Notes under the pieces: generated by a model
Seen by the model: only the letters and a program-made list of their open reading frames with translations
Told to the model about the DNA's origin: nothing
Database searches by the model: none
DNA from: Albifimbria verrucaria
Lineage: Eukaryota > Ascomycota > Sordariomycetes > Hypocreales > Stachybotryaceae
Direction of reading: 5' to 3'
DNA length: 64,000 nucleotides
Assembly: GCA_020081605.1 (NCBI GenBank)
Contig: JAHREC010000018.1
Span: 5,766,001 to 5,830,000 of the forward strand
Program-made: the position numbers and the translations under genes
In this document: positions 24,954 to 36,878 of the stretch, one piece after another
How positions within the stretch are numbered: position 1 is the first letter of the stretch
Layout: each line of letters starts with the position of its first letter

Positions 24954-25634
24954 TTACTGGGCTTTCGCCTTTGGAGCACCACCCTGCACTCGTGATAGTA
25001 GCCTCAAGTACATGTCGATGCCCATGAGGGCAGCTATCGTTTATGTCAGCCCAAGCGCGTAGATATGAGACCTCATTAGAGATGCTTACGGATAACACAG
25101 TACGGTCCGTATGTACCGAAAATCAGGCTCGTTCGCTTCTCAGCACTGAGCACTTCAGGTCCCATGCTCAGAACCTCAGCAAGGCATGACCCGCTGCAGA
25201 TGCTCGTGGCAATGGCATACACAAGGCCTGCCAACTCTACCGGGCCAGTGCTGGGCTTACCAGAGGACAATTTGGAGATGAGATAGACGGCGGTTGGAAA
25301 CTGGACGAGCAGTTCTACCCAGACGGAGGCCTCGAACCAGGGCGCGTGGTAGTTTGCTGAGAAGAAAGGATCTTCAAAAGAGGCAAGATACCACGACCGG
25401 AAGGGAACGAGGAAGTGGAGGGAGTGCCGGGGTTGCCCAGAGTGCCTTAGGGTAGAATTGGACAAAATCCAGGACTGTGAAGGTGGTCAGCAATGTTCAG
25501 AGTTGGACTGCCCTCCCAGCGATGTAAGTGGGCGCGTTGAAAAGCGAGCTTGCCAACGTACCCAGCATGCCCAATATCTGGAATGAGGCGATGATCACGT
25601 AGATCCAATCACGAGAAGCCTTTTGCGGTGCCAT
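24954..25634 (-). CDS. EXPERA/TMEM97-like multispan membrane protein
   Basis: Four-helix membrane protein resembling the EXPERA superfamily (EBP, TM6SF, TMEM97/sigma-2 receptor), some of which bind sterols. The ATG at 25632-25634 gives MAPQKASRDWIYVIIASFQI. After an intron (about 25455-25505) come SWYLASFEDPFF, WFEASVWVELLVQFPTAVYL, LVYAIATSICSGSCLAEVL and FGTYGPYCVI. A last exon past an intron beginning GTAAGC gives ALMGIDMYLRLL and a Lys-rich end (KAKAQ) at 24954. A frame jump of one base lies near 25420. The DPFF and aromatic pattern fit EXPERA, but the assignment is from memory of the fold pattern. About 190 residues. Confidence 0.65.
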
Positions 25635-27250
25635 TGTACAGCCTATAATAGAGCAAGCAAAGTATGAGTCGTCAATTCTTGGTGTTGTAATGGACAATGT
25701 GATTGTATGGGATGGTTCAGGAGAGATGCGGAGACTAGTTCTGTTGGGTCATGGTTCAGTGTGGTGGCTACTCACCGCCACAACCTCCCCAGCCACTGAG
25801 ACAACTCACCTGCAGGTTCAGGGACCAACGTTGTCAAGGATGTTGCTTTGTGGTCTTCGGCAACTTCTACTTCCATGGCTATTATTGATACCGCATCTAA
25901 ATATGACAATGATTAGAAACCTGATGACAGATGCGCGCTAGTTGACTTGAGCCCTGGTTCCCTGTCATTTGGAAGCATTTGTAACAAAGTCCTGCATCAA
26001 CTATCTTAGTTTGACTAAGAGCAGATAGCCTACTCACGCTGAGTCGGATTGTTGCCAGCCTTGAGGGTTGCAGCATAGAGTCTGGGAGCGTCGGGTATCT
26101 CGAGCCGCGGTTATTGAATGTTGGTGCACGGCTGAGCTCTCACACGAGCAGCATACTGCTTTACGACATCCTGTAGGTGTTGTGGAGTTGATGTTGGTTG
26201 TGTAAGAGCGAGCAGGACGCCAAGCTACGCTCCCAACACTCTTGGCTTGTATTGCGACTTGACATATCAATTCCGCTGAACTTATAACCTATAGTTTGCA
26301 TGATTGTAAACTTGTTGGTTTGACTTCTTACCATCTTGCCAACTGACTCGCCCATGTGATCTGCTTACCATTCCCATGTCAGCAGCGGTTGAAATACAGT
26401 TGGGTAATACGCTACCCTTGTTGCCCTCGATCGGTTCTGTCACATTTAACGCAACCAACACTCGCGCACCAACTCCTGTATGAGGGGTGAGTTGACGCAC
26501 GGCCAAAAGACCACCTGCCCAAAATGTGCTCTGACCCTCACATCCCGCGTTTGCTTGGCCTCCATGCCAGGCCCTCTGCAGCCTTGTGGGTATGGTCGTG
26601 GGGGTTACACCAAAACGCTCCCTGTCACTTTCTTAACCATTCACGTGGAACTCTAAGGATTCAATGTGCCACGATCGATTGCGTTACTTGGCGCTGTCAC
26701 TTCCATAGTGCTAGAACTAACTAGTGTTGGCCAGTTTTGCTGTCATCTTTCAGACGGCTTTGTAGTGCTGGTGTGCTTTACGAACTCCGTTACGTACAGT
26801 ATCATCACAGGATGGCCCCGAGGCACTGTCTTGCTCTATCGAGATATTCATTCTGACAAACGAGACATGTAAGAAAAGAAAGCTGACTAGCAATACATAC
26901 CATAGCAAATGGTACGGGCTCGTTTCCCAGATTATGTACAGATTGTGTGGATATCTCCTCCCATATCTCCAGACATCGTAGCTCGCTGTGTTCAGGCCCT
27001 TTCGGAAACTGACTTGGATTGTAAAGCCCAGGTACAAAGACAAACCCGTTTTTGCTGCCATGTTGCAACTCGCTCAAATACTAATATGAAAGATTGTAGT
27101 CCTGTTGCGCCTGCCTAGCCTCAAACCCATTCAAGTGCTTCTTCCCACGTGGTGATGGAGCTTTGACTATAATCAAGTCTCTGACAATTTTACACACGAC
27201 CGACCATCCTAGTCTATGATAGTCTTCCACCTTTCAAGAATCCTGCCTGC
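25635..27250. other. Intergenic, 1.6 kb
   Basis: Contains several domain-free open frames. The best is 26750-27061 (-), listed separately as a weak candidate. Nothing else is supportable; this is the promoter side of the EXPERA-like gene and the 3' side of the SUR7-like gene. Confidence 0.4.
26750..27061 (-). CDS. Doubtful small membrane protein ORF
   Basis: A 103-codon ATG-started frame with one hydrophobic segment (HLLWYVLLVSFLFLHVSFV) and a polar tail. It begins MAAKTGLSLYLGFTIQVSF. No domain is recognised and no second exon is seen. The other minus-strand frame over the same stretch is also open, which weakens the case. Confidence 0.2.
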   Translation of the reverse strand: MAAKTGLSLYLGFTIQVSFRKGLNTASYDVWRYGRRYPHNLYIIWETSPYHLLWYVLLVSFLFLHVSFVRMNISIEQDSASGPSCDDTVRNGVRKAHQHYKAV

Positions 27251-28498
27251 TTAAATCATGTTCGAGTATGGCTCGTAGGAAGTGTTGGGGCCCTTGTCAC
27301 GCTTTGTCAGCGGTTGCATGGCGATGTCCTCGTTGTTCTGCTCGGACGGGTGCTTGTAGTCCATGTTTTGGTCTGGCCGGTCCCTGTACTCAGGGGTAGC
27401 GCGACCGCTGTAATTGATGTTCTGGTTGAAGCGCACCTCATCTTGAGGGTCTAGGAAAGCGGATTCTTCGGAAATAGGTGGATGCATGACCCGGATATTC
27501 GGCCTCTGCTTCTCGATTTGGACATAGGAGCCCTTGCGTGTCCAAGTAGACATGCGCTGCAGCAGACCCTCGCCACCATCCGTAAAGCCTCTGCTTTCCG
27601 AAGCGGAAGCGGTGGTATGACCTACAGCCACCGAGATCTTTCTTTGCATGCCTGGTCGTTGACTGGCCCCAGCAATGCGGTTGCGGTGAGCGATAGTCGA
27701 GTAGGTGATGGAAGCAATGAGACTGAGCGCAGCAGCGATGAAAGGAAGGTAAATCAGGAAGCCTTGGGAGGCCTCAATGCCCACGCGGTTCAGATCATTG
27801 TTGAGGCCGTTGACCATCTTGCGAGCAGCAGTCATGATTGTTACAGCATCTGCAAGCAGGAAAGCGGAACCGAGCGAGGCAAAGGTGGCCACGATGATGT
27901 TCAGTGCGCGGTGGCGCCTAGCAAAAGCGACAGGATAAGGGCACAGGTAATCGTCATGAAGGCAAGAATGAAGCCAATGCCGATGAAGTTGGCCGCGTGC
28001 TTGTAGCCCTTGATAGCGTCCACCAAGTCATCCTCCAACTTGTTCCCCAGGCCGGCTTGGTTTAACCTCAGGATCTTGACCGGGTCGAACCAGAAGCCAA
28101 CCTGCGCATCGCTGCATGTCTTGTGGTCCTTGAAGTGGCTGCAGTAGGTGAGGATATGGATAGTGTAGTACTTGGCAAGACCAAGACTGTCGGCCGTGTG
28201 TTCGTTGCCGGTGAGGTTGTCGCCGGAGATAGTCTCAATGTCGGCGAGGAGCTGGGAGGATGATAGCTTGGCCGGGACCCTGAAGTTCTGGGCGTCGACC
28301 TGTAACGCAAGTTAGTATATTGTTCAGAAGACTCCATTGTGGACTTGAGGCTTTGGATAGTGGTCTGACCTTGAACAGCAGGAGATCACCCGGTCGCACT
28401 CCGGTAAGCAGAGTAAGGAACGCTAGGATAGCGGCGATCAGAGCGAAGAACGAGCCGATGAAGCCCGGGTCAAAGATCTTGAGCTTTGCTGGACCCAT
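27251..28498 (-). CDS. SUR7/PalI family plasma-membrane protein
   Basis: Four-TM claudin-like protein of the SUR7/PalI family. Members mark eisosomes or act in ambient-pH signalling at the plasma membrane. The ATG at 28498 gives MGPAKLKIFDPGFIG with TM1 (FFALIAAILAFLTLLTGV). A spliced extracellular loop has the paired Cys motif (YCSHFKDHKTCSD) and an NLTG glycosylation site, followed by GFILAFMTITCALILSL (TM2), VATFASLGSAFLLADA (TM3) and GFLIYLPFIAAALSLIAS (TM4). A long cytosolic tail follows, rich in Ser, Gln and Asn. The intron is at about 28300-28370. An AAAA run at 27923-27926 is one base short; restoring it gives LFARRHRALNII between TM2 and TM3. The tail is longer than in the yeast protein, as usual in filamentous fungi. 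Confidence 0.85.
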
Positions 28499-29744
28499 GG
28501 TGACTGAGGAAACAGGTCAACGGCGTGCCTGGAAGCTGATGTCGAGGGTCGGCTGCGTTGCGACGTGGAGTCGAGAGCTGGACTACAGCGAGCGGTGCTG
28601 GGTCTCTCGTAAGGCTGGAACAGCTACCAGTTGGCCTTGTCGCTCGTCCTCTCTCACACCGGCAATCGCGCGCTCCGACAGAAGCAGAAGAGAAGTAGGT
28701 TGATAAGTAAGTTCAATCGAAGGCCAGCCTCCTGAGTCCAGAAGCAGACATTGATTGATTCGGGGAAGGGTTCTAGTCTCTCACGCGGCTGCTTCAGCTC
28801 GCTTCCTTCGCTTGGTAAAAAACGGCCCAGGTCATGCATCAGTGAACAGTGTGCCAGGGGCCTGGGGCCGCAGGGTGATAAAGGGCCCTGTGCTGGACTG
28901 GACAGTCTCAACGTGCCATTCAGCAACCCTGCATCCTGGCCGCCTAGCCGGGAACGTCATGGTGGAAAACTTGCCCGGTCGAGGACAAGGGCTGACGTGA
29001 GGCGTTGCACAGAATGGAGGCAGAGACAAGAGGACAAGCATTGAGGGGCCGTTCAAGGACCAGGCAGAGGACAAACGAGCGAATCAGCCATCACCAGACC
29101 CTCTGGGCCGGAATCCTGATGCAGGGGTCCGGCTGGAGTGGAGAGTGGATGCCGGGCGGAGACGGGCTTCAGCAAGCGTCGTTGATCTCTCTTAAGCGCA
29201 GCTCCCTGCAACCTGCTGCAACTCCCAGTGGCTTTTTGGCGATAATCCTTATTTGGTCTGGACTTTGCCTCACGTAAAGCTGCTGGCGGTAGTTGCCAAG
29301 CCTATCCAGACCGTGGCGGTAGGCTATTATCGACCGTCGCATCGTAGGACTCTGCATCCAATTGCTACCTGCGGCAGCAGGGCTGAGCTTGCGTCAACCA
29401 GTCAGGGCTCAACGGGTATCGCACGGCAGCTCCAGTCATGGCAGGTCACAAGCGCGCGGGCGCGCGCGGGCTGTATCTTGTGCGTCGCCTGTTCGGGTCG
29501 AGTGTGTGCCGCGTTACGTGATGTTCAATTATAGATCTGTGTTGGTTTCCAAGTACGGTCAATGCTACCTACGTGCAGCGTGGCGCGCTGTTGGGCTCAG
29601 GGCCTCGTCCTAATGAAACGTGGGCTGCCGATTTAATTGTAAAGGACCCAGCTCGCAGTGTTGCGGTGAGCGTCCACCACGGCTGACCACATCTAAACAA
29701 GCTGGAGCAGCGGCATCCCCACGGCAAGCCTTGTATTACGCAGA
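28499..29744. promoter_or_regulatory. Divergent promoter region with a CG-alternating tract
   Basis: Head-to-head spacer of 1.25 kb between the SUR7-like gene (-) and the cupredoxin-ferritin gene (+). Around 29452-29472 it carries an alternating purine-pyrimidine tract (GCGCGCGGGCGCGCGCGG), which can adopt left-handed DNA. AGGGG/CCCCT pentamers of the stress-response type occur near 29045 and 29125. Overlapping frames on both strands have no domains. Confidence 0.45.
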
Positions 29745-31831
29745 ATGAGATCTTGCTTGTCGTTGCTGGCTGCGGCCACCCTTTCGAGCGTTGTCTCTGC
29801 TCTACACCATGAAGTCACCGTGGGCAAAGGTGGAAAGTTGAAGTTTGATCCTGAGAACCTCGTCGCAAGACCTGGTGACAAGATCACCTACCGTTTCTTT
29901 GCCAAAGTGAGTCCTAGCTCGACTTTACAGTTGATCGCAAGAGCTTTCAGTGTCTAATACCATACAAAGAACCATGCCGTCGCACAATCATCATTTGACA
30001 AACCGTGTCAATACCTTGATGACGGCGTATTTTCTGGATTCACGCCTACAGAGTCGCAAGACGACCCAGCTGCCACCTCTTTCACACTGACAGTCAATGA
30101 TACCAAGCCACTCTGGTTTTATTGTCCTCAGACGAACGGCGACCACTGCCAAAAGGGCATGGTTCATTCCGTGAATGCGTTTGTTCTTCCTCTCCTAGTA
30201 TATCGCTGCCTATACCCTAACAGTTTGAAGTCCCAGTGCCGGCAATACCCTCGATGAATACAGAAAGAAGGCGTCCAAGGCATCAACCAGTACAGCCCGT
30301 GAAGATGGACTACCTGTTGGGGGAACAAGAATCCTTCATGTAGATGTCGGTTCAGACGGACTCACCTTTACACCTAGCGATGCCAAGGCACTTCCTGGAA
30401 CCGTCGTGCAATTTAGTTTCAATCCAAAGGTAACACCTACGACCTCTATGCTGAGAATACCCGCTAACTAGCCCAGAACCACACCGTAACCCAATCGTCG
30501 TTCGACAAGCCATGCGAGCAGCTCGAGAACGGCTTCTCAAGTGGTTTCATTCCTACTACCATCTCCCCGTCTGGCGTTCTATTTCACCTCGTCGTTAAGG
30601 ACACAAAACCTCTCTGGTACTACTGTGCCCAGACGAACGGTGACCATTGTCAGAAAGGCATGGTGGGTAGCATTAACGCGTAAGTAGCACTGCGATGGCC
30701 CTGCAAGGACACCACAAACTGACTTGTTCTAGACCAGCCGAAGGAAACACATTTGCTGCCTTCAAAGACCTCGCTGCCAAGGCAAAGACTCCAAGCAGCA
30801 TCAGCCCCCATGCTCCATTAGGTGGCATCCTCAGCGTAAATGGCACCATCGTTCCCGATATCAAAGGAAATGTTCTCGAGGTCAAGCCCTGGGATGATGA
30901 CTACCTCAAAGATCCTCCCAAGCAAGGTGTAATGGATCCTTACATGGATGGAATGGCTGGTGGCGGTGCGATCGAAAACTACGGCTGGGCACAGAACATC
31001 ACTGACGAAGCAACTCGCTACCTACAACTTCTCAACTGGTTTGACAACATCCTTGTCAGCCTGCTGATGAAGGGATTCGGAAAGCTCAAGTTTGGAGACT
31101 GGAAGGATGAGTATCCAGAGACCATCACCCACGCCATAGGATCGATGGCTGCGCAATCATACATGCTACGAACCGCCGCGACGGATTCCTTACAACACTA
31201 CAAGAAGCCGATCGTCGAAGTTTGCAAATACAACATGGATCTGCCAAGCGTTGACGAATTCCTCGACAAGGTCATCACTGTTATCCTCTTGGAGATTGCC
31301 TTGCTCCTTGACATTGTCGCCAAAGTGGCAGAGACTGACCGATGGCTTGTCCCTTGTGTGGCATCATCACTTGGAGCCAAGTCCCGCATGTCAGGCGTCC
31401 TCAACATGATGCAGAACCACATGGCGTCTGCCTCCCCACGAGAGCCGGCTCTCCCCGCAGAGCTCGTTCACTCATATGCCAACAGCCACTTCATTGGTTC
31501 GTGCCCTTCAAACATCGAAGGCTGGCCGTCCCAGCCACTGCCAGAGTTGAAGATCAAAGAAAAGGTGGTGCACATAGAGACACGCCGCGTGCTCAGCATC
31601 AAGGTCGATTACGACGAGGAAAAGCGTGAGGGTAAGCGCTGGATAGCGTTCTTGGGCTCTTGGGGCACAATAAGGTTCTCCTTATTGTCGGACGACAACA
31701 AAGCGGATGTCCCTACTGACCTTTGGGGGCATGTGTGGATTGTAGTAACGGATAAGAAAGATGTCAAGATGGGAGAGCTGTATGAGGCTTCGGTTGCTGG
31801 ACCACTTCTTCTTTGGGTATCACAACCTTGA
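29745..31831 (+). CDS. Secreted tandem cupredoxin plus ferritin-like domain protein
   Basis: Five exons (29745-29906, 29970-30178, 30237-30429, 30477-30679, 30733-31831), 621 residues, intact without any frame repair. A signal peptide (MRSCLSLLAAATLSSVVSA) is followed by two plastocyanin-like domains, residues about 20-125 and 145-255. Each has the type-1 copper ligands: His in NHAVAQSSFDKPC / NHTVTQSSFDKPC, and Cys, His and Met in FYCPQTNGDHCQKGM / YYCAQTNGDHCQKGM. The rest (about 265-621) carries a ferritin-like helical domain of the Rds1/LsdA type (NYGWAQNITDEATRYLQLL, ETITHAIGSMAAQSYMLR). Related single-cupredoxin and ferritin-like proteins are known in fungal stress and sexual development; the substrate is unknown. 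The paired introns sit at matching positions in both cupredoxin copies, so the domains arose by internal duplication. Confidence 0.85.
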
Positions 31832-33518
31832 GAATTTTCATGATGATTTACTACTTGGGTATGGTAATAGGTGGCTAAGGGAGTTGATTAAAAATAGATG
31901 CAAGAATGTAACATAAATCGAATCTATATTGATATACAGAATATACTTGAAGCTCTGGGCATGGAGCCCACCTACACATGCTACTGGACTCCAAGCTCCT
32001 TGAGCCACCAAATGGTAGCTGATTTTTCTCCTGAATACAAAGGGCATATCGTCTGTCCTCCGAATCTGCCACATGAAGCGTGAAGCAAACTATACCCAAT
32101 GGCTGCCTTAGCAGGCTGCAATGTCGTACAGGCGAGTTTCGAGTGAATCAAGCTACGGTTGGCTGCACATGCATGTGTTTCCTTTGCGGCATCACCATGA
32201 CTGAGCAGTATCCATGTCTACAAGGATAGCATCCTAACTCAGAACTCGCTTGTATTTACATCTATGATATTATTATGATTATGATTGATCAACACTCGAA
32301 GGAGACCAGGCTCGAACATTGTTTTCAAGTGTTTTCATGTTATCTCAGCTGGTGGCAAAAGAAGCGTCTGGAAGTCCTTCTGTTGAGACACAACATACAG
32401 CTACGACACCGCGCTGTGAGCTGAATGTCGTCTGGGCATGCAAGACGAATACATTGAAAAGCTGAGAGAAATGTCCGGTTCATTCTTTCGCACATGTAAT
32501 TGCGCCATGATCAAGAAATCTTACAATAGGGTGGCTATCGGTGATACCACTCACGCGGCCGATGTCGGCTGCAAACATCCATAATTCATGAATACAGCCC
32601 CATTGACTGACAGAACAAGGCGGTGCTGAAGGGTCATGTGAGAGGCTGATATGTTTGTGAATAGCGTCAACGGAGAGCGCGAAATCTCGTGATGCTGTCT
32701 CGTCGAGGTCGAGCTCGTTACTCGCAAGCCACGGCCAACAACCGATGGCATATAAGAAGCTACAAATTGTATTGTGTCAAGAATAGCAGTAAAAACTCCC
32801 ATGAGCAAGTCATTCTGCTAAACGTATCCCTTTTGAGTCAGTCTGCCGCTTCGATCCGGAAATCCAACACCTCCCCACTCAACCACTCAACCACTCAACC
32901 ACACAGACACCCACCAGAATCATCATGCATTCCTGGGCAAATCTCTTTGTGCTCCTCAAAGTGGTCGCCTGCCTATTACCCGACCGCCGGCCCGATGACG
33001 AAAGACGTGAGGGTAGAAGGCTCCTCCACCATGGAGTTCACGCAGGTACTTTTGCCTCGCCACCTGATGTTGAAACCCGCTGGCTACAGGGAGCGACCGA
33101 GACATGAAGCGCAGCGGACGAAAGCATAGACAATCAGACCACACGTAAGACGCCACAAACAGTCGGTCAATTGTGAGAATTCAACCAAGTTAGATATTCG
33201 GTGGACGCAAGTCAAGTTTGGGTTATCGTGGTCAAGAAAATTCTTATTTGAATGTTCATAGGAGTATGATACAATCTGATAAAACATAATAATACTCGAT
33301 ATTCAGGAAAAGATATCTGTGGTGCCAGAAAATGTGAATCCAAATATGCTCAGAACGCCTTTTGACAAATCAAGAAAACTCCAGCTTGGCCATGGTTGCA
33401 GGGCTATCAATATGGGGTTTCTCAGAAACAAAAGAAGGAAGAAAAAAATAAGAAAATGACAGGAATGTCAGTTGTACTTTTGGGGTAAAGATACAGGCAG
33501 GGACGCGGTTCTGTGATC
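31832..33518. other. Intergenic, 1.7 kb, with a short tandem repeat
   Basis: No gene supported. Contains CCACTCAA repeated three times plus a partial copy (about 32875-32902). Frames at 32689-33129 and 32551-32808 are domain-free shadows. AT-rich around 31890-31940 and 33200-33330. Confidence 0.45.
32875..32902. repeat. Short tandem repeat CCACTCAA x3.5
   Basis: Three direct copies of the octamer CCACTCAA followed by a partial copy. A small microsatellite-like expansion; no function seen. Confidence 0.7.
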
Positions 33519-36500
33519 CTAACTGTCCCAGATGGCACCGTAGGCCGGTATCCCTCGGGTTTCGAGGCCGTAGACGATTTTTTGGTGATTTTCTCGTTGG
33601 CGATGACGACGACTGCTTCGGCGCCGAAGTCTTTTACTAAGTTGTAGCCCATACGGACTAGATCTGGACGTCCGAGAGCTTTGGTATCATGGATGACAGC
33701 GTCCGGTATACTTCTTCGGATGGTGTCAACCATGTCCTTTCCGAATGTCTCTTCCGGTCGTGAAGCAGACCATATTAATTGTGTGGGACATGACGGCCGG
33801 CTGATATGTCCGAGCAGGGGTCCGATCCCGGATCCTGTGGCAATCACAACGAGACGGTTAAAGAGAGGAGCGATGCGCATGACACCGCAGGTGGGAACAC
33901 CTCGCACCCACAGTTTGGTGGGAGGGTTTTGGATACAGGCCTTTGTCCAATCGCCAGCGTTTGAGACAACGAGTGAGTAGCCTGGTGTAGTAGTGGATTC
34001 GGGCTCTTTCGGGATGGGGATTGTAGCGAAAGAATGCCACTCGAGCAGAGGACGAGTAGAGATACGAGTGAAGCTTCCGTTGACCGGAACAGTATAATCA
34101 AATGTTAATCGGATGGCGTGATCGGAGAGCGGCTCGGCGACGACCGGAACCTTGCGCAGGGTGAACCACGAAGAAGCAATGCTACAGGTGGAAATGCCAA
34201 GCAGCCAGAAGGCAGGACTCTTGGCCAGAGCGAGACCAATATCCTGCCCTGCGGGTGTGGCATCCATGGTGGATAACACGGTTCGGACCCAGAAGAGGCA
34301 GAGGGCAATCCAGCCGACGAAGCGGTGGATTTGCTCAAAGGAATTGTGATATCTCTTGCGGAAAGACGGCCACGCAAAACCGACAAGGGATGTGCATAAG
34401 ACACAAAGAATCCAAGAAATGACAAGGGTTGCCAAGGAGCCTGCCCTCGGTGAACCCTGGATTCGTTCAACGGTTGCCGTGATTGTTGAGGCGATGAGCC
34501 ATGCCGTCGCGCAAATGGCAGTCGCAGAGTGAACCCCCGAGATGATAGACTTTGGCACATCTTTTCCGGAGCCAGAGGGGAGCCGACTTTGGAACGGAGC
34601 AGGTAATGGTGTAGAGGAGGTTGATCACCATGTCTTGACGGACGAGCACGGCGGTGACCAAGTTGGCGGCTGTGAGGGTGCCAAGCCATTCCAGCTTCGC
34701 GTTGGTAGCGGCTATGGCAACGAGGGCCCCCAGGTTCAACAAGCCGATTATGCTGAAGAGGACCCGGTATACAATGAACAGCCTGTACCTCAGGCCACGT
34801 AGGGGTTGTGGATAGTGCTTCCCCTCAATGTCTCTGTTCAAGTCATATTTCTCGAGACAGCGGTCAGGGTCGAAGCAGTAGAAATAGACCTAGTCTCGAC
34901 CAGGGTGCTGTGGTCACTGGCCGCGTCTGAGGTCACCTTGTCGCACTTCTCTTTGAGAACCGGTGTCTGGGCGATGATGACAAGGGCCTTCTTGTCGATT
35001 TTGCCATTCGCCGTCATGGGGAACTGGTCGAGTTCGTGGATCTGTGAAGGGACGGCATAGTATGGCTGCCGCCTCTGGGTGTGGTTGAATATGGCCAAGA
35101 CATTATGAGACACAGGCGTTGTGAAGCCATGGATCTCGCCATCAATCAGAAGGGTCGTGGCTCGAGCTACACCTGGGGCAGACGCAAGCGTAGCGGAAAT
35201 CCCGTCGAGCTCGACTCGGAATCCCTTGATTTAGATTAAGTTAGTCTCTTGCAAACGCCGAGTCAAGCCCCATCTTATTTTGTATTCGACAGAACAACAT
35301 ACCTTGACCTTGACCTGATCGTCCACTCGGCCGAGAATCTCAATGCAGCCGTCCGGTCTCCATTGTCCCACGTCTCCAGTCTTGTACATGCATGAACTGC
35401 AGGTTCGTGAGCGCCGTTAGCTACGCATGAACCAGGGATCTGGGTCAGCGGATCGAACTTACAGATTGTTGGCAAATCGATCTGGTATGTAAACCTCCTT
35501 TGTCTTGCTTTCAAGACCCACGTAACCGCGAGACACACCTTGGCCGCCCGCCCACATTATGCCCGCTACCCCACAGGGACGGGATGGAAGTCCTCGTCAA
35601 GAATGTACACGGTATTGTTGGGTGTAGGTTTACCAATGTTTATGCCGTCTCCCGGGATATGCTTCTGCATAGTATTCACAATGGTCGTCTCCGTCGGACC
35701 GCAACAGTTCCAGTACGTTGCGTGGGTCGCCCACAGATCTGCGAGACTGAGACAAATATCAGCACCCTATATCGGCATCGGCGTGTCAACCAGGGGTCCG
35801 ATCTTCATTACCTTTGTGTTGTTGGCTCACCGGCCGTAGCTACAACCTTGATCCTTGGGTATTGTGTTGGGTGGTACTTTGACAGTATCGTGGGTGTGCT
35901 GATGAAAACGTCGATCTGTGAACACATGTTAATCTCACGTCCCGAGGGTGTAAGGTCTTGGAATGTCGCCCACTCACCTCCCTTAGGGTAGGTTCCCAAT
36001 TCGCACCCCGGAGGACGAGCGTGCCTCCATTACACAAGCAGGCAAAAATTTCCCATGCCGCTGGGCAACCAGAGTTAGATAACGGATCGGTTGAAGGTTG
36101 ACGATAAGCTTACCCATGTCAAAGCTGATGTTGAGCATTTGTCCGACGCGGGTGCCGGGACAGATACCCAAGTTGCCTGGGTAGAGGCAGACTAGGTTAC
36201 TCACGTTCTTGTGAGTGACGTCTACACCTTTCGGCTTGCCAGTGGTTCCTGTATAGACGAATTGGTAAGCATGGGCTGTGGTGAGGAGAGGGTGTTGTTG
36301 GTAGTACCTGATGTGTAAATGACATAGCATCCGTTGTCTGGTGTAGCTAGGTCGACTATATTCACGGGTTTCGCTTCAACGGCTTCCTCGTTTTGGTCAT
36401 CGTCTATGATGACAGTAGTAATGCCCGGGCAAAGAGCATGTAAGCGGTCATTCGTTGACGAAAGACACAAAGCAAACTGCCGATCTGATTGTTCAATGAC

Positions 36501-36878
36501 TTGACGTATCGTCGAGTCAGGGACTACACCTCCATCTAAAGGCACATATTGGGCACCGCAAGAGAGGATAGCCCAGATACCGACTATCATTTCTAAACCC
36601 CGCTTCACGACGAGTGGGACTCTGTGGCTTGGTTGTACTCCCATACTTAGGAGTCGAGTTGCCAGTGCCTGGGCACGGTTGGCGAGTTGCTGGTAAGTTA
36701 GTTCCCTGCATTGTCCTGACATGTCACGAACAGCTAGGGCAGCAGGGCGAGTTCCCGCATGGTGATAGAATGCGGCTGTGACGGTTGAGAAAGGGCAATC
36801 GATTATTTCACCATAGCCCATGGTTGGGGTGTTGCGGTGCGCCTCATCGCGTTGGCAACGCTTAAGGGAGGACGACAT
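33519..36878 (-). CDS. tmpL: TmpL-like: adenylation domain fused to a ferric-reductase-like transmembrane flavoprotein
   Basis: TmpL-type proteins have an AMP-binding domain, about six membrane segments and an FAD/NAD(P)-binding domain. They are required for redox homeostasis in Alternaria brassicicola and Aspergillus fumigatus. Here: adenylation domain (YVIYTSG then [52 protein letters not shown], and the catalytic Lys in [12 protein letters not shown]); no carrier domain; a Cys-rich link ([18 protein letters not shown]); then membrane helices with His candidates for heme ([21 protein letters not shown]), EWHSFATIP for FAD and [14 protein letters not shown] for NAD(P). Four or more introns sit in the adenylation part. 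One-base losses: 35569-35572 (CCCC), near 34890, 34534-34538 (CCCCC) and 33578-33583 (TTTTTT). The last one, restored, gives [19 protein letters not shown] and the stop at 33519. Confidence 0.82.

Noticed and set aside
27482..28006. 174-codon plus frame opposite the SUR7-like gene.
   Set aside because: Shadow of the four-TM protein on the minus strand.
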